This document shows positions 1 to 16,523 of a stretch of 64,000 bases of DNA, in pieces. Position numbers and translations under genes: made by a program. This stretch comes from Paramecium tetraurelia (lineage: Eukaryota; Ciliophora; Oligohymenophorea; Peniculida; Parameciidae), in assembly GCF_000165425.1 (NCBI RefSeq), contig NW_001799377.1, forward strand, positions 62,001 through 126,000, written 5' to 3'. The first letter of the stretch is position 1; each line of letters begins with the position of its first letter. The notes beneath the pieces are model-generated. The model was given only the letters and a program-made list of their open reading frames with translations, was not told the origin of the DNA and ran no database searches.

Positions 1-1310
1 GCGTCTACAATAAACTTTCTGAAACTTGGTAATTTATAGGTGTATGTAGTTAATGATGAACTTATATAAGCGATGTTCATAGGTTCTCCTTTTTAATCCT
101 TGTAGAGATTGAAAAATTCTCCATGAGCATGTCCATATATTTATCCTCGAACAATTTAAGCATATCTTTCAACCAAAGCGTTAAATCTTCTAGCCCAAGG
201 AACAAGACAGCTTGATGTATATATATGAGCAGTAAAATAGACAGCTTAATCTTTTTATTCTGATTTCTTCAACTCTTATTCAGCCCAATCTAAGAATCCA
301 GTTGGATCTGTTGGGTCTTTAAGAAGATACCAATTGTCTGGATTACATATTTGTGAATCAAAGGCAATAACCTTAAGATTGTCAAACTCTTTAGCATAAA
401 ATCCATTTTCTTTGAAAAATTATGCAGTTTCATCTCCTAACCATTCTCTCCACATATTAGAAAACTCAACTCTTAAATTACTATCCTTATCAGTCATATA
501 ATCATATTAATTTACAGGAAATGCTTCATGATTTCCAATTTATGGAATGAATGTTATACCTAAATCGCCTTTAGTGAATATTTCTGTTATTCTTCTTGAA
601 TTCTTAATATTATATTCTCTTCCTTATTTCCAGATATCGTGTTGAACGCTGTCTCCTGTCCAAAATAAAAATGTTTTCTTATCTGGATTAATAACGTCAG
701 TTTTCAGGAAATTTACAAATTATTCAAAGGTTCTTTCTGGTAAATCACAAACTGCTGCACTTCCCCAATATCCTGCCTTTTGATCAGTATCTTTCGCCTT
801 AAATTCTTCTCTGCAGCACAATGGTTCATCACATTTGGGCAAAGTTCCTTCTTTATAGAGTAAATCTGTATGAATATCACTTACATGAATGATTTCAATA
901 GTATCAGTTCCATCAATTTCTGGCCATTATGTATTTTCTGGTTTATCTTTTAGAATATTTGAAATGTAATCTTCAAGTTTCAATTCTTCATACACTTTAG
1001 GACACCATTTAATTAATGGACAAATGAAATCTTCATCTAAAAATCTTGTTTAAATTCCTTCAAAAATAACAGGTGTCATTTCATGAATAGCTCCTTTGCA
1101 AACAGAATACTTTTCTATATTAGAATAAGCACAATATCCTTCAGCAATAAGTTCCAAAAACCAGACAATCGACTTATCCCAAAAATGTTCAACTTTTTGA
1201 ATTGTATGAACAAAATGATGGCATTATTTGCAAAAAAATTTCTCTTGCTATGTTAAACTAGAACTAAAGCCTATACTGCAAAGTATCAACAATATTATGT
1301 ATTTATTCAT
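1..1310 (-). CDS. acid sphingomyelinase-like phosphodiesterase, 3' end cut by window
   Basis: The minus-strand frame starts at 1310 and runs off the window edge without a TGA. It opens with a hydrophobic signal peptide (MNKYIILLILCSIGF), followed by a cysteine-rich saposin-B-like segment. A calcineurin-type metallophosphoesterase domain comes next. Motifs typical of acid sphingomyelinases are visible: SDIHTD, CDEPLCCR, AGYWG followed by CDLP, TGDSVQHDIW, GNHEA and YGHAH, which together supply the metal ligands. The family hydrolyses sphingomyelin or related lipids in lysosomes or outside the cell. No intron is needed in the visible part. The head-to-tail neighbour is ETF alpha, whose stop lies about 30 bases upstream of this start. 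The exact substrate cannot be told from sequence. Confidence 0.93.
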
Positions 1311-1340
1311 TTTTATTATTTATATAATTACGTCATTTTA

Positions 1341-2409
<1,069 letters not shown>

Positions 2410-3323
2410 ATTAATTTATGAATTAATTTTTAATGTATTTGTTTCTTAGTATATTTTATTTATTCTAATATTAAATGGCAATAACCCTTGAAATTTAGAT
2501 ATATATTGTTTGAGATTATTTAAAAAAAAGGTAGAGTTAATCTTTTAATTGATATTCAATAATTAGAGTATAAACTAATTTTATAATGCTTCATACTTAG
2601 TAAAGTTCTTATTAAATTGAAATCATAAACTGAGAAAAATTGAAGAATTTGTTAACCATTGATTATAATTATTTAAAATCTTAGTTCCTTTTGTTGTTAA
2701 TTTGATTATGGAAACTAATTCTTAAAATAAGTCTCAGCATTTTGAAGTTTAAGGAATCAATCCTAAAATGCTGGTTAAAAATCTATAAAATTATATTTAT
2801 TATGGTATCTATTAAAATGTCTTGAATTATCTTGGAAAGTATCTGTTAAGCAATATGAATTTATAAAAATTTATCTTACACAGTAATTGATCTCAATTTA
2901 TTAGAAAATATTTAGGTTGGAAGAATTGATTAAACTTCTCTTAACTTCAGAATTATTTGACCAGAATTCTCTAATTATCTAAATAAAATTTTATAAAATT
3001 ATCCGAAACTATAAATATTTTTAATAATCAATAAGTTAATTCTATTATTTCAACGTAATGTAGAGAGTAATTTATTAAATTATGTGGTTCAATAACTCTC
3101 TAACAATAAAAGAGTTATTTCCCAAATAAGTTAAATCAAATAAGCATTCTTTTTGAATTTAATATAATATTGAAGGACAAATAATTTTTTTTTTATCTAA
3201 TACCTTTCATATTCCCAAAGTTCTGATAGAACTGAAATCCAATTTGAAGTTGTGATTTAAAAAAGTGAATATATAATATTTAAGGTTGAAATAATATTAG
3301 TAAATTATTATATAATATAAATA
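2410..3323. other. long intergenic stretch with weak ORFs or a gene relic
   Basis: This 0.9 kb lies between the divergent starts of ETF alpha and the FCP1-type gene, long for this genome. Two competing readings exist. On plus, 2708-2960 with a 22-base intron at 2883-2904 gives 76 residues. On minus, 3210-2757 gives about 150 residues, but only if one base of a ten-T run at about 3185-3194 is ignored. Neither shows a domain that I recognise, and in DNA with one stop codon such ORFs arise by chance. A decayed gene is as likely as either. The rest is AT-rich sequence in which I see nothing. Confidence 0.3.
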
Positions 3324-4884
3324 ATGAAGCCGAAGCCCCAAATTGAGACCAATAATGTCTTCGATATCTTGTAGAAGGCAAGTTAAAATCTGAAGACATA
3401 GAAATTGGATCTCATAAACTCTGTTAGAAACATGTCAACTAAGTCGAGTTCAAATGGCAATATATTTGGGAAGGAATTCTTAAAGCAACAATTTTGCAGG
3501 GAGAACCAACAAAAGAAGAAGCAGATGTCGAATCTGGAGTTAGTTGCAGCAATGTAGAAGTATAATTAATTGCTGCAACATAAGCGTGATACACCTACTA
3601 GAAATTATTCAAAAAGTCAATCGCTGTTAAATCAACTAGTCACAAAAGTAACTCCAAACTTAGAAATGAACATGTTTAAACAGACTTAACGATCTCCTAT
3701 GGCTACAGATGTAAGACCCAAAACCTCTGATTTGAAAGCCCCAACATCTGTGCAGCACAAAAGATAACAATCAATAGGTTCCAAAGATTAAAATTATAAA
3801 AAATTATACAATGCCATGTTGTAGAAACCAAAGAAAGCCTAATCACATTAAACCACTCCTCAACACTCTAGATAATTATCGCTGCAATAATCATAATAAT
3901 TATCAAATAGAGAATCAAAATTTTTTGAGAGCACAAAGTTTAATAAGGAGAACAAAGAAAATAGTCAATTTCAGTATTATTTGGGGAAGATCAGGTAAGT
4001 TTTCACTCGCCCCTTGAGAGACGATTATTTTAGTTGTATCTATAGGGAGCATTTTTTTTAAACTTATCAAGGAATTTATGTTGCTTCTTATCTCAGACCA
4101 GTTGACCCCAATGATGTGAAGAAAAAGGCAGTTTAACTAAGATAGAAGGATAAATATAAGAGTATTTGTAATTGTATTAACATTAGATAAAATCTCCTTA
4201 ATCTTTGATTTAGATGAAACATTGGTGCATTGTAATGAATCATTACTATAAAAATCTGACATTGTATTAAATATCTAGGTCAGTCCAAATGAAATAGTTA
4301 AGGCAGGAGTCAATATTCGCCCAGGAGCTATAGAATTGTTGGAATCCTTAGTTGATGATTTTGAAATCATAGTATTTACAGCTTCTCATTCATGCTACGC
4401 TTAACAAGTCTTAGATTATTTGGATCCAGAAAAGAAATTGATTTCTCATCGTCTTTTTAGAGATAATTGTATCATGACTACAGGAGGAATGTACACAAAG
4501 GATCTTAGAATTTTCGATAGGCAATTAAGTTAAATAGTGTTGATTGATAATGCTGCTTATAGCTATGCTTGGCAATTGGATAATGGAATACCTATTGTCC
4601 CATTTTACGATAATAAAGATGATAGAGAATTATGGGGTTTGCAAACCTATTTATCAGGAATGATCGGAGTGTCTGATGTCAGAGAATATAATAGGTAATA
4701 ATTAATGAATAAATTAATAGAGAGAAATTAAAATTAAATTAATTTTTTGATTCCCAAGGACCTGCAAGTGTATTTGAAAAACTGTTTTAATAGAAAATTG
4801 AAATATGATTTTAGTTAATCTTTATAAATTAAATTTCATGCATCCTCTTCAATTATTAAATATAGAGCTGCAGAGAGTACTTGA
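3324..4884 (+). CDS. FCP1/SCP-type (NLI-interacting factor) phosphatase
   Basis: Two introns (3995-4018, 24 bases; 4162-4186, 25 bases) leave 503 codons. The first 280 residues are a polar, glutamine- and serine-rich region of low complexity with no known domain. The catalytic HAD-type domain follows, with the DxDxT/V signature in FDLDETLVHC, the RPGAIELLE helix, IVFTASHSCYA, FRDNC and VLIDNAAYS. The second intron sits two residues before KISLIFDLDET, so the assignment depends on splicing it. The family dephosphorylates serine in proteins such as the RNA polymerase II C-terminal tail; the substrate here is unknown. The FCP1 BRCT domain is absent, so it is closer to the small SCP type with a long N-terminal extension. 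Confidence 0.9.
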
Positions 4885-4926
4885 TTAAGTTACATAATCA
4901 TTTATATTAAAAATAAGTAAATTATA

Positions 4927-6185
4927 ATGAAAAAATATACAAGCAATTAATAACTGAGAAAATCTAATGTGCCTTTAGGGAGATATAGGCTATTTAAGCA
5001 TACTGAAATAGACAGAGCAAATTTATTCGAAGGGTTGCCTTATGTTTAATTTGATGCATTTATAAGAAGAGGTAAGAATTATCAAAATTTATCAAGATAG
5101 GACTATGTAACATGTTGTCATTAGAGATTTATTAAAAATAATAATGGAGAAATGCAACTAGCTGAAAAACTTGCTGCTTGACAAATTTAGACTCAAAAAG
5201 ATCTTTTTATTGATGGATTTAATGGAACAACCTAAAAAAAAGGGAATGTTTAATTAAAGATTGGAAGACACTATAGTGCTAATAGATTATATAGGTTCTA
5301 TCATTTTATAGGAATTCAAAAAGAACCCTGAGTAGATTGGACTCAAGTAGTCCCCTATCAAGCATTTATAGGAGGCTAATCCGGAATATATAGATCCTCA
5401 TTATGAGGACAAAGTATATGATAAAAATGTGGATTTATTTAATGAGATGCTCCAATATCTGAGGGATCGAATTGAATTATATATGCTAATGATGAGGTAG
5501 GCTGGTCATAAGATATTGGATGATATATAATGCATGAGTTTTTTGAAGGATGTTACGGCATTACGTTACAACTTATTGTAATTAAGTGAGGACATCAGAG
5601 TCTTAGATGCTAATTCTGAGGAGAACTTAAAATTGATTAAGTTGACTCTTTAAAAATTTGAAACAGTCAGGGATAAAAGGATTGAAAAGTTGTCTCCAGA
5701 AAAGAAGAGTGAAGAATAAAAGATTGAAGATAAGAAACTCGAAGAGAAGAGAAAGAAAATTGATTATATAGAGAAAAATTTGATTGGGAAAACATTATCC
5801 AACATGGATGATTAGGCCGAATCTGAAGTTTAAGTATGTTGTCAATAATTTATTAAGAGAAAAAACGAGCATAAAGACTGAATGAACTGTTATAATAGAA
5901 ATTCAATTTTAATAAAAGTTCCATTGTTACTCGAGAATCCAAATTGATTTTAAACTAAGAGTATTAAATGATTATTAAATTAATAGCAAACTAGAATAAG
6001 AAAAAGTTTTGCTTTTAGAAAGCAGTCAGAAAGCTTCAAAAATTAAACATAATTTAGTTGATAATAGAAAGAGATTAGCACTTGAAAAATTAAAGGATCC
6101 AACTAAAGATCCATAATTACGTGGAGCATTGGAAATTATGACAAGGGTTCTAAATATTAATATACAGGATTAATTTTAAGAATGA
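4927..6185 (+). CDS. unknown protein, helical, 393 residues
   Basis: I do not recognise this protein. Three introns are needed: 5072-5096 (25), 5834-5859 (26) and 5961-5986 (26). With them the sum is 394 codons including TGA, and no in-frame stop remains. The product is charged and mostly helical, with a lysine- and glutamate-rich segment around residues 250-290 (EKKSEEQK, EEKRKKIDY) that looks like a coiled coil, and a compact end with DPTKDPQLRGALEIM. There is no signal peptide or membrane segment. The start at 4927 lies 42 bases after the preceding stop on the same strand. Its converging neighbour is the Piwi gene, about 60 bases away. Confidence 0.7.
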
Positions 6186-6244
6186 AATAAATTATTATAT
6201 TGTTGATTTATATATATATATAAGAAGAAACAAAATAAAACAAA

Positions 6245-8727
<2,483 letters not shown>

Positions 8728-8844
8728 ATTATATTAATTAATGATTTTTTAATTGAAATTCAATTGGGCTTTATAATATGAATTAAGTTCAATATAACTA
8801 ATTTTATTTATTTAAATTAATGTTCTATTTACAATATAATTCAC

Positions 8845-9626
8845 TCACTTTTTCTATTCGGCAATAATAAATTTGTATAAGCCAGAAGAGATCCCAAAGA
8901 TGTCTGCTCCTAGGTCAGATTAAACTTAATTAATAATATCAATTATTACTTTGCCATCAATTATAGCTTCAATTGATCTTAATGCAAATGTTCCAAATCC
9001 TAATATACTTCCTATAATAATCATTCCTGGTAGTGTGTTTATTGACGTAGATTTTGTGAAAAAGAACTCTGCTGCAATTAAAATTCCAGAGTACCAAAAC
9101 ATTTATTTGAAATAAATCAAATGGTTAATTTCAATAGCATTTCTAAAATATAGGAAAAGATTGGCAATAACGATAAGCTGCATAAAATGAATCAATAAGA
9201 AATTTATTGAGTTTTCTACCAATTTATTAGTAATCATCGAATATAACAAAGTTTAAGAAATGATAATTAATATCAATTGCAATTTTGCTGTTTTTTGCTA
9301 ATATTTATGGATCAATATAATACATCTTTTTATTTAATATTCCTAGATCCAAAATAAAGTAAAATCACTGTTATACAAAGAAAAAGCATCAATAATAAAT
9401 CTGAATCAAGCAACATCTACAGTGGTAACAAAAAAGGAAGTTTTAAATAGATCAGAAAGCAACTTAGTACAATAACACTTTGCCATGCCAACCAAATCAA
9501 TAATATTTTTCTTAAGAATTTTAATTTTTCTGTAACATCCAGTGATGCTAACAATTTGATTTTTGATTATTAATCTACTACTTATGGAGTGGATTCCTTT
9601 TTTGTGTTTTTGTTTTTTTTATTCAT
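8845..9626 (-). CDS. multi-pass membrane protein of unknown function
   Basis: One 26-base intron (9298-9323) gives 251 residues. The N-terminus is lysine rich and cytosolic in character. About six hydrophobic stretches follow, for example around residues 45-70, 80-95 (LLLMLFLCITVILLYF), 110-125, 135-155, 165-185 and 190-205. A glycine-rich helix (TLPGMIIIGSILGFG) precedes a short polar tail. I find no enzyme or transporter signature. It lies 117 bases upstream of the Piwi start, in the same direction. Without the intron the frame hits TGA at once, so the splice is well supported. Confidence 0.7.
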
Positions 9627-9678
9627 AATTGGTAATTATCAAAAATAAATGAATTTTAATGAAATAAAAACAAATAAA

Positions 9679-10269
9679 TCATTTTTCTAAAATCAATTTC
9701 CCAAATTCAGTTGTTGTTTTGAATTTGTTTCCTATAGTTATGCTTCGAAATGGAGACATGATATTTGTAATTTTTTCTTTGGAGTCGTTCTAATATACAA
9801 AATTGAAATTAACTTAATATGAATCCTTTGAGTAATTAATTTACATCAATCATTATTATATTAATTGTAAAAATCAATTATGAATTGAGATCACATTCAT
9901 CCAAAATAACTAGATTAGATTACTTAATTCCCTTCTAGATTTACTTAAGAATAAAATTTTTGTGTTAAAATGGTTTATTATTCAAATAATCTAAATTTTT
10001 ATCATTTAAAGGTTAATTTTTCTCAATGAATTATCAAAGTTAACAAAATTGTTGATGATGTTAAGTTAAAAAAGATAAAATTCTTATTAGTAATAAAAGT
10101 AATATGAAAATAAAATAATCTTAATCTAATTTTCCTCACTATCAATGCTGCTCCTTTAATAATATCATATTAATTCTAAAATATATCTTAAAGTTTATTT
10201 GAATTAGTAAAAGCAAACAGCTTAACTCTGTTTTTTTAGAAGTTAGGATACAAGAAGTGAGAATGACAT
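9679..10269 (-). pseudogene. unknown ORF interrupted by one in-frame TGA
   Basis: Removing two candidate introns (10022-10044, 23 bases; 9826-9844, 19 bases) leaves exactly 183 codons in one frame from ATG at 10269 to TGA at 9679. A single TGA remains inside at 10167-10165. The product is polar and plausible (SNLVILDECDLNS, PFRSITIGNKFK), but I recognise no family. No GT-AG intron can be drawn over the TGA. Either the gene is decaying, the sequence has an error, or my exon choice is wrong. In AT-rich DNA with one stop codon a chance ORF is also possible. The rest of the gap to 10560 shows nothing. Confidence 0.4.
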
Positions 10270-10560
10270 ATGTTTAAGTTAATACTTTCTTTAACATTTG
10301 ATTAAAATACCTTAATACTTAAGAAGATGTATTAGTTGAGTTTATCAGTAAAAAATATCTTTTTTCATTATCTTCTTTAATATGTATTGATTTATTACAG
10401 ATTTACCTTGCAAATTTATGGATTATTGTTTATCTTGTGAATAAAGAGAGATTATAATCGTATTTTGATTTAAAGAATATGGCATATATTTATAATTATA
10501 TTAATTTAATATAGCAAAAATCTTGGATGATTGAATTTTATTTTTTTATTTAATAAATAA

Positions 10561-13500
10561 ATGTCTTCCTACACAAGTAGATATAGACCATCCACTCTTG
10601 GTTCGAGCGGCATAAATTAGAATCAAGCAGCTACAACTTCATCTAGCTACCGAACATAAGTCACAACAACTACAACATCATCAAATTTGTCAGTACCACA
10701 AACGAACACTACAAGTACATTTGAGAGATCGGAAGGAAGAAGATCAAGTACTATTAAAGCTCCACCTGCTACAGCGTAAATAGTTATTTATATGAAGTGT
10801 TCAAATGGCACCACCATCAGGGGAGAGAAAATGGTTAGGAAAATACCCAGAAGTTGTTTGTTTCCTTTTAGCTTTGGAAAATGATCGTGTAATGAGAGAA
10901 AATGATGCTCTCATCAAAAGAATAAAGGAGTTGGAAAGTTAGAGTGAGGGAGGAGATGTTAGAGTAAGGGAATTGCAAGCAAAATTAGATTAAGCAAATA
11001 GAGATATAACGCAATACAAATCTGATATTGACAAACATTTAATAAGAATTAAGTAGTTGGAGACAGAGATCGCTGATTACAAGTCACGATTAGGGTAGGT
11101 TGATAATTCACTTGCTTAGAGATTAAAGGATGCTGAACGAAAGATCACAGATTATGAAAGAGACATAAATTAATGGAAGAGTAAATATTCAACAGATAAG
11201 TCATCATGGGATTCAGAAATGAAGAGACTACAAGATTTACTTTCTTAAAGGTAGAGAGAATTGGATGATTTGAAAAACAACTCAGGAAGGAATTTGGATG
11301 GATTATAAAAATAAATTAGAGATTATGAAGTTAGAATTAGGGATTATGAAAACAAATTTAATACATTACAATCAGAGATAGACAGATTGACTAAATTGTT
11401 AAATGAAAGAAATGCTGAAAATGATAAGTTAAAAAATGATTTAAAAAATAAGTTACTTGAATGTGATGATTGGAAGAATAAATATAATACTTTGCAGTAA
11501 TAGTTCACTTCTATGAAATCTCAATATGAAAGTAAAATTAATGATTTAAGTAACTAATTGCAGTAAAGGGATCGAGATCTAAATGATTGGAGAAACAAAT
11601 ATTCAACACTTGAGAATAAGTACAACAATCTAGGAAATCAATAAAACGGATCAGAATAGAAATTGAATTAATTAACTTAATTATCACAATAGCAAGTTAG
11701 AGAAATTGATAGATTAAATGGATTGTTGAGAGACAAAGATGCTTAAAACAATTCTCTTAAGGAGAAGTTGGCAAGAGCAGAGTAAGACAACAAAAACCTA
11801 CTAGATTAAATTAATCAATTGAATCAAATGATTAAGTAATTAAATAGAGAGATTGAGAAATTATAAGGAGATTTGAATGGCAGAATAAATGAAATTAATT
11901 ATTTGAATTAATAGCTTCAAAAATGCAATGACAATATTCGCAATTTAGAGGATTAAATCAATAAATTAAATGATGATATCATGAATAATAGGGATGAAAT
12001 TATGAGTTTGAAAAGTCAGAATGAATAATTGAATAATAAAATAAATGAATTAAACGATAGAGCAGGATAATAACAAGGAGATCTACATGCTGCTAATTCA
12101 GAAAGAGAAGAGAGAGAACTCACTATTAAATAAATTAAAGAGTAATTGGATCAGTTGTTAACTGATAAATAGATTTTGGAGTAGCAATTGAATGATTTGA
12201 AAAATGCACTTTAACAGAAGAATGATGATATCAGTAGATTGAATTAATAGAATAAGTAAAGATTGTAACAATTAATGGATTTGCAAAAGAAATGTACAGA
12301 GTTAGAGTACACCATCAGTGAATTAAGGGGAGTCGAATTGAAATGCAAATTATTAGAAGAAAAAATCAATGAATATCAAAAGTTGATTGATGATTTGAAG
12401 AGAAGAGTTGCTTAATAAGATTTGCAATTATTATAAGCATAAGCAAATGAGAAGAGACTTTAAGATTAAGATATTCTCATTTAGAATTAGGCTAAAGAAA
12501 TACAAAGACAAAATGATCAAATTACTTCTTTATTGAAGGAGAATGACTAATTGCAATAATAAATTTTATAATTGGAAAATGAAATCAATAAATTGAAATC
12601 CCTTGAGAATTACGTTGCTGATTTAGAGAAATAACTGTAGAACGCATAAGATGAATTAAACAAATTGAAATAATTGTTGGACTCAAGAACATAAGACTTA
12701 AATGATTGGAAACTAAAATATTAATAATTATAACCTTTAGAAGATTAATACAGAGTTTTAGAGGAGAGATTTAAGTAAGCTGAATAGAGAGTTTAATAAC
12801 TTTAGAATGATATTGAAAAATTGAATAAAATAATCCAATAAAATTAAATTGACATAGACACTCACAAATGGAATTTGAATCAATAGGAAATGACAATGAA
12901 AGTCAAGGATGATGCGTTGGAAGCCTTGAATGAAAGAATGAACAATTTAGTTCATGATTATGAGGAGGAGAGGAAGAAAACTCAGGATTATGAATAATTA
13001 TTGGCTCAACACTAATAAAACTTAGATAAATTGGCTTAAGCTCAAACATAAAATAATAATTTATAGAGTGATTTAAATAATGCCCTTAAGGATATCGAAT
13101 AATTGTAGAACGAGAATCATGACATGAGACAAGATTTACAAGAATTAGAAAGATAAATTTAAGAGTTCAAATAGAATGAAGCCAGATACAAAGATATTGA
13201 AAACAAATTTAATTAGCAATTAAAAGATATTGAAAGATTAAATGAACTATTGAGAGAAAAGACTCACTAATTTGATGAATTAAATTCATAGTTTGGAGCT
13301 TTGGACTTATAATTGTAACAAGCAAACTAAACTATTGATGACTTAAACAAAAGGTATAAATTAATGTGAATATTAGAATTGCTGAATTAGAACAGATGAA
13401 GAGAGAGCATGAGGTTTTGAAGTCCCAAACAGATCAGTTGGACAATCTGAATAAATAATATTCAGCTGATCTGGACAGATTAAATGCAATTGTAAATTAA

Positions 13501-13867
13501 AGATAGAAGGAATTAGAAGATTTACGTTAATTGATGTAGAAATTGGAAGAAAGAATAGCCTATTTGACTCCTTTTGAAGAGAAAGTATAAAAATTATTTA
13601 ATCCTTAGTTCCAAGTCCTGTCACCAAAGTATTAAGAATCACAAGAGATAGTTGAAAGATAGAAAGAGGACATCAACAAATATTAGGAACAATTAAAGAC
13701 TGTAGATGAGTTAAATAAAAAGTAAGAAATATTGATTTATATTTTTAAGAGTCTAAGATTGTATGATGATCTTGACAATGTAATTTACAGAATGTGAAGG
13801 ATTGAGAAGTTAATTGGAGGAGAAGGACAATCTAATTGCAAATCTTCAATAATAATAACACCAATGA
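10561..13867 (+). CDS. large coiled-coil protein, 1077 residues
   Basis: Three introns (10776-10797, 22; 13354-13376, 23; 13722-13749, 28) bring the frame to 1078 codons. A basic, serine- and threonine-rich head of about 70 residues (MSSYTSRYRPSTLGSS) precedes a small folded-looking segment (GERKWLGKYPEVVCFLLALE). From about residue 110 to the end the protein is an almost unbroken coiled coil. It has heptads, alternating acidic and basic residues, and many Q codons written as TAA or TAG. Such proteins form cortical or cytoskeletal filaments in ciliates, but the sequence does not name one. There is no signal peptide or membrane helix. The next gene starts 43 bases downstream. Confidence 0.85.
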
Positions 13868-13910
13868 TGAATAAGAAATAAATATATATAAATAAATATA
13901 TATAATAATA

Positions 13911-14914
13911 ATGATATTATCAAGAGGCTTATTCAAGTTGCCACTAAAACAAGTCTAATATTTTGGTAGAAGAAAGGATTACTATACGATTTTGGGAATC
14001 TCAAAGACTGCTACTTAAGAATAAATCAGAGAAGCCTACACAAAGAAAGCACAAAAGTACAGATTAATACAATATTAGACTCTATCCAAATGTAACCACA
14101 TCAGTGGCTATAAATGATACATAAGCCCAATAGGAGTTCTAGGATGTGGCTGAAGCCTTTGCAGTACTATCACAAATTCAAAGCAGAAATGCCTACGATC
14201 TTTTGAATAAAGAATAACCAGACTTATTGTATAGTGCAGAAATGGAAAGATACAAATAATCATTCTAAAGAAATGATGACGGTACATACAAAAGGCCAGG
14301 ATAAGTGGCATCAGATTATGCCAAAGAGAAGCAAGAATATTTAAAACAGGAGAGAAAGGTTTTTAATGTGGATGATTTGGGCAGATACAAAGGAGGTAAA
14401 ATATAGTGTGATCATCAAAGGCGTGCCAAGACCAAACAAAGGGTATGTTAGAGGAAACGCTCTGATGGGTGTTGGCTAATATCACAGACCATTATATCAC
14501 AATATGAAACAAAACCCATTTGAAACAGAGCATCGTATCACTTCTGAGGATGCCTAATATTTCAGAGTTTGGTCTACTGAAGAGAGGACATTTAAAGAAT
14601 GGTCCTATTTGCATTAAAATGCCGTAGTCGACTACGAATACTTTAAAGTATGATAGCCTAATATTATTAAGTTTAATGACTATAGAATTTTCTTTAGATG
14701 GGTAAGAAATTTCTTCTTGGTGTTTTTGGCATTCCCTTACTTCTTCTAATCATTATACAGAGGTCATTTGAGAGAAATAATTGACGAGATTAACGAAGAG
14801 ATGGCTGAAGGACTGCCTATAGTGGGAAGATAATTTGGCGATTTACAGGTTGTCGTAGGCAAGACAGGAACACTAAAATTGTAAGATGCACATGGAGGAC
14901 ATCATCATCATTGA
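13911..14914 (+). CDS. J-like mitochondrial-type protein lacking the HPD motif
   Basis: Three introns (14057-14078, 22; 14396-14420, 25; 14648-14671, 24) give 310 residues. A basic leader (MILSRGLFKLPLKQ) suggests mitochondrial import. Residues 23-85 align with a J domain: DYYTILGISKTAT, then the helix EAYTKKAQK, then a helix ending SRNAYDLL. The HPD tripeptide that stimulates Hsp70 ATPase is replaced by YPN at the exon junction after KAQK. A central region with many aromatic residues is followed by one hydrophobic segment (residues 220-240, FFLVFLAFPYFF) and a histidine-rich C-terminus, GGHHHH. Such degenerate J proteins can be structural subunits of respiratory complexes; that role here is inference. 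Confidence 0.8.
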
Positions 14915-14976
14915 TTTATGAAATAAAAAGAATAAAATACATAATGATCACAAATCCGTTTTAATTATTAATTATA

Positions 14977-16196
14977 ATGTATAAAGTGATAATATTGTGC
15001 TCACTTGTTCTATTTGCAAGCAGCATGAGTGAAGGAGAGACACTCCTACAATCTCTGCAAAGCACTGAATTTGGAAAAACAATAATTTAAACTATTCAAG
15101 TTGAATTATAAGGAAATAGCAGTGTTGATAAAATTATTGATCTTCTAACTCAAATGAAAGATAGAATCAATGGTGAATAAGATGAGGAAAGATAGAAGTC
15201 AAGAGATCATACTTAATTTTGTGATGATAAATATGATGAAATATTGTTTGTTATTGATTCCTCCGAATATTAATTGGCTAAAGATTAATAAACGTTGCCA
15301 TTGTTCGTTTAAGAATAAAAAAACAAATAAAGATAATTGTTGGATAAATAAGAAATTGAAAATAGAAATAATTAACGTATTGCTGAATTGACTCAAGAAA
15401 GAGACATCACTAGAGTATTTATAATGCTTAATATTAGTAACAATATGAAGCAAGAAGAGATGAATTGACAAATATGGTTGGTGCTCTTCAAGAAGGAAAA
15501 AGAATCATTAGTAAATTAAGTACCAAAAAATGGGATCCCCTTGCTGGAACCTACTCATTCCTTGAGTTCTCTTAATTTATGTTTAATGAATTGGAAGCAC
15601 ATCAAAAATTATTGAAAAAACAATCAAATGGAATTGGCTTACTTTATGAATTGTTGTTGGAAACATCTTAGTAAACCATATCCCAAATTATCTATTAGAG
15701 ATCCAGGAATCCAAGCCAATTAACAAGGAGTTGCCAAGATTTAAGAAATTATTGATGAATTGATTGAAAGCGTTTTCGATTTGTTAAAATAAGAATTACT
15801 CACAGACAACGCAAGAGAATAAGATTATCAAAATTAAAAAGAAAGAATTGTTATCCAAAATAGAAGATTAGAAGCAACTATTGCAACATTTAAGGCTAGA
15901 GTCTTAATAATCAATTAAACCATCTTAGAGTTGAATAATGACATTAGATTTAACACAGAAGTAATAATAATCTATTGAAATTTCAAGAAATCAACCTTAT
16001 TGAGGAGATAAAAAGATGATTGGGAGAGAACATGCGTTGATTATCATAATGGTTATGTAGAAGCTACTAAAATCAGGTATATAATTATAAAATCATTTTC
16101 AGAACCCAATAGAGCGATATCTTAACAGAAGTTATCTAAGTGTTCAACAGAAACTATAACGACTTTCCAAGTTTAATTTAGAAGATATCAATATGA
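14977..16196 (+). CDS. trichocyst matrix protein family member
   Basis: Four introns (15415-15437, 23; 15671-15698, 28; 15961-15987, 27; 16077-16102, 26) yield 371 residues. A clear signal peptide (MYKVIILCSLVLFASS) is followed by a probable propeptide and long heptad-rich helices. The WDPLAGTYSFLEF segment in the middle and the acidic, cysteine-poor composition fit Paramecium trichocyst matrix proteins. These are made as precursors, processed, and packed into the crystalline core of the secretory trichocyst. The length also suits the family. The member subfamily cannot be told here. The gene follows the J-like gene by about 60 bases in the same direction. Confidence 0.85.
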
Positions 16197-16523
16197 TAAA
16201 TTTATTAAATTTAAAAATAATACAATTCTCAAATTAGGAAACTCTTAAAGACTTCGCTTTATACAAATTTATACATATAAATTTATAAATCTAAGAGTTA
16301 TCCTACATTTGCCAACACACTATTTCAAACCTTTTATTGTAATATTATAATTTTAATATGCAAAGTAAAAACAATTGGTTATAATTAAAATTTTTATATA
16401 TTATTATTTTTAATAATTTCTGATAAACCCTAATGTAAAAATTAAGAATTTTTATTTTTCTAATTTGGAATTTTCGTCATTTAAAACACACAATCTTACA
16501 TAGTAGTGTAATTAATTAATTAT
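16197..16523. other. intergenic spacer, AT-rich
   Basis: This spacer of 327 bases separates two genes on the same strand. It holds an eight-base perfect inverted repeat (AACTCTTA near 16240 and TAAGAGTT near 16295) downstream of the trichocyst gene, which could form a stem at an mRNA end. I see no ORF or other signal. Confidence 0.5.

Noticed and set aside
10165-10167. Selenocysteine at the in-frame TGA
   Set aside because: There is no known selenoprotein signature and no visible SECIS-like element.
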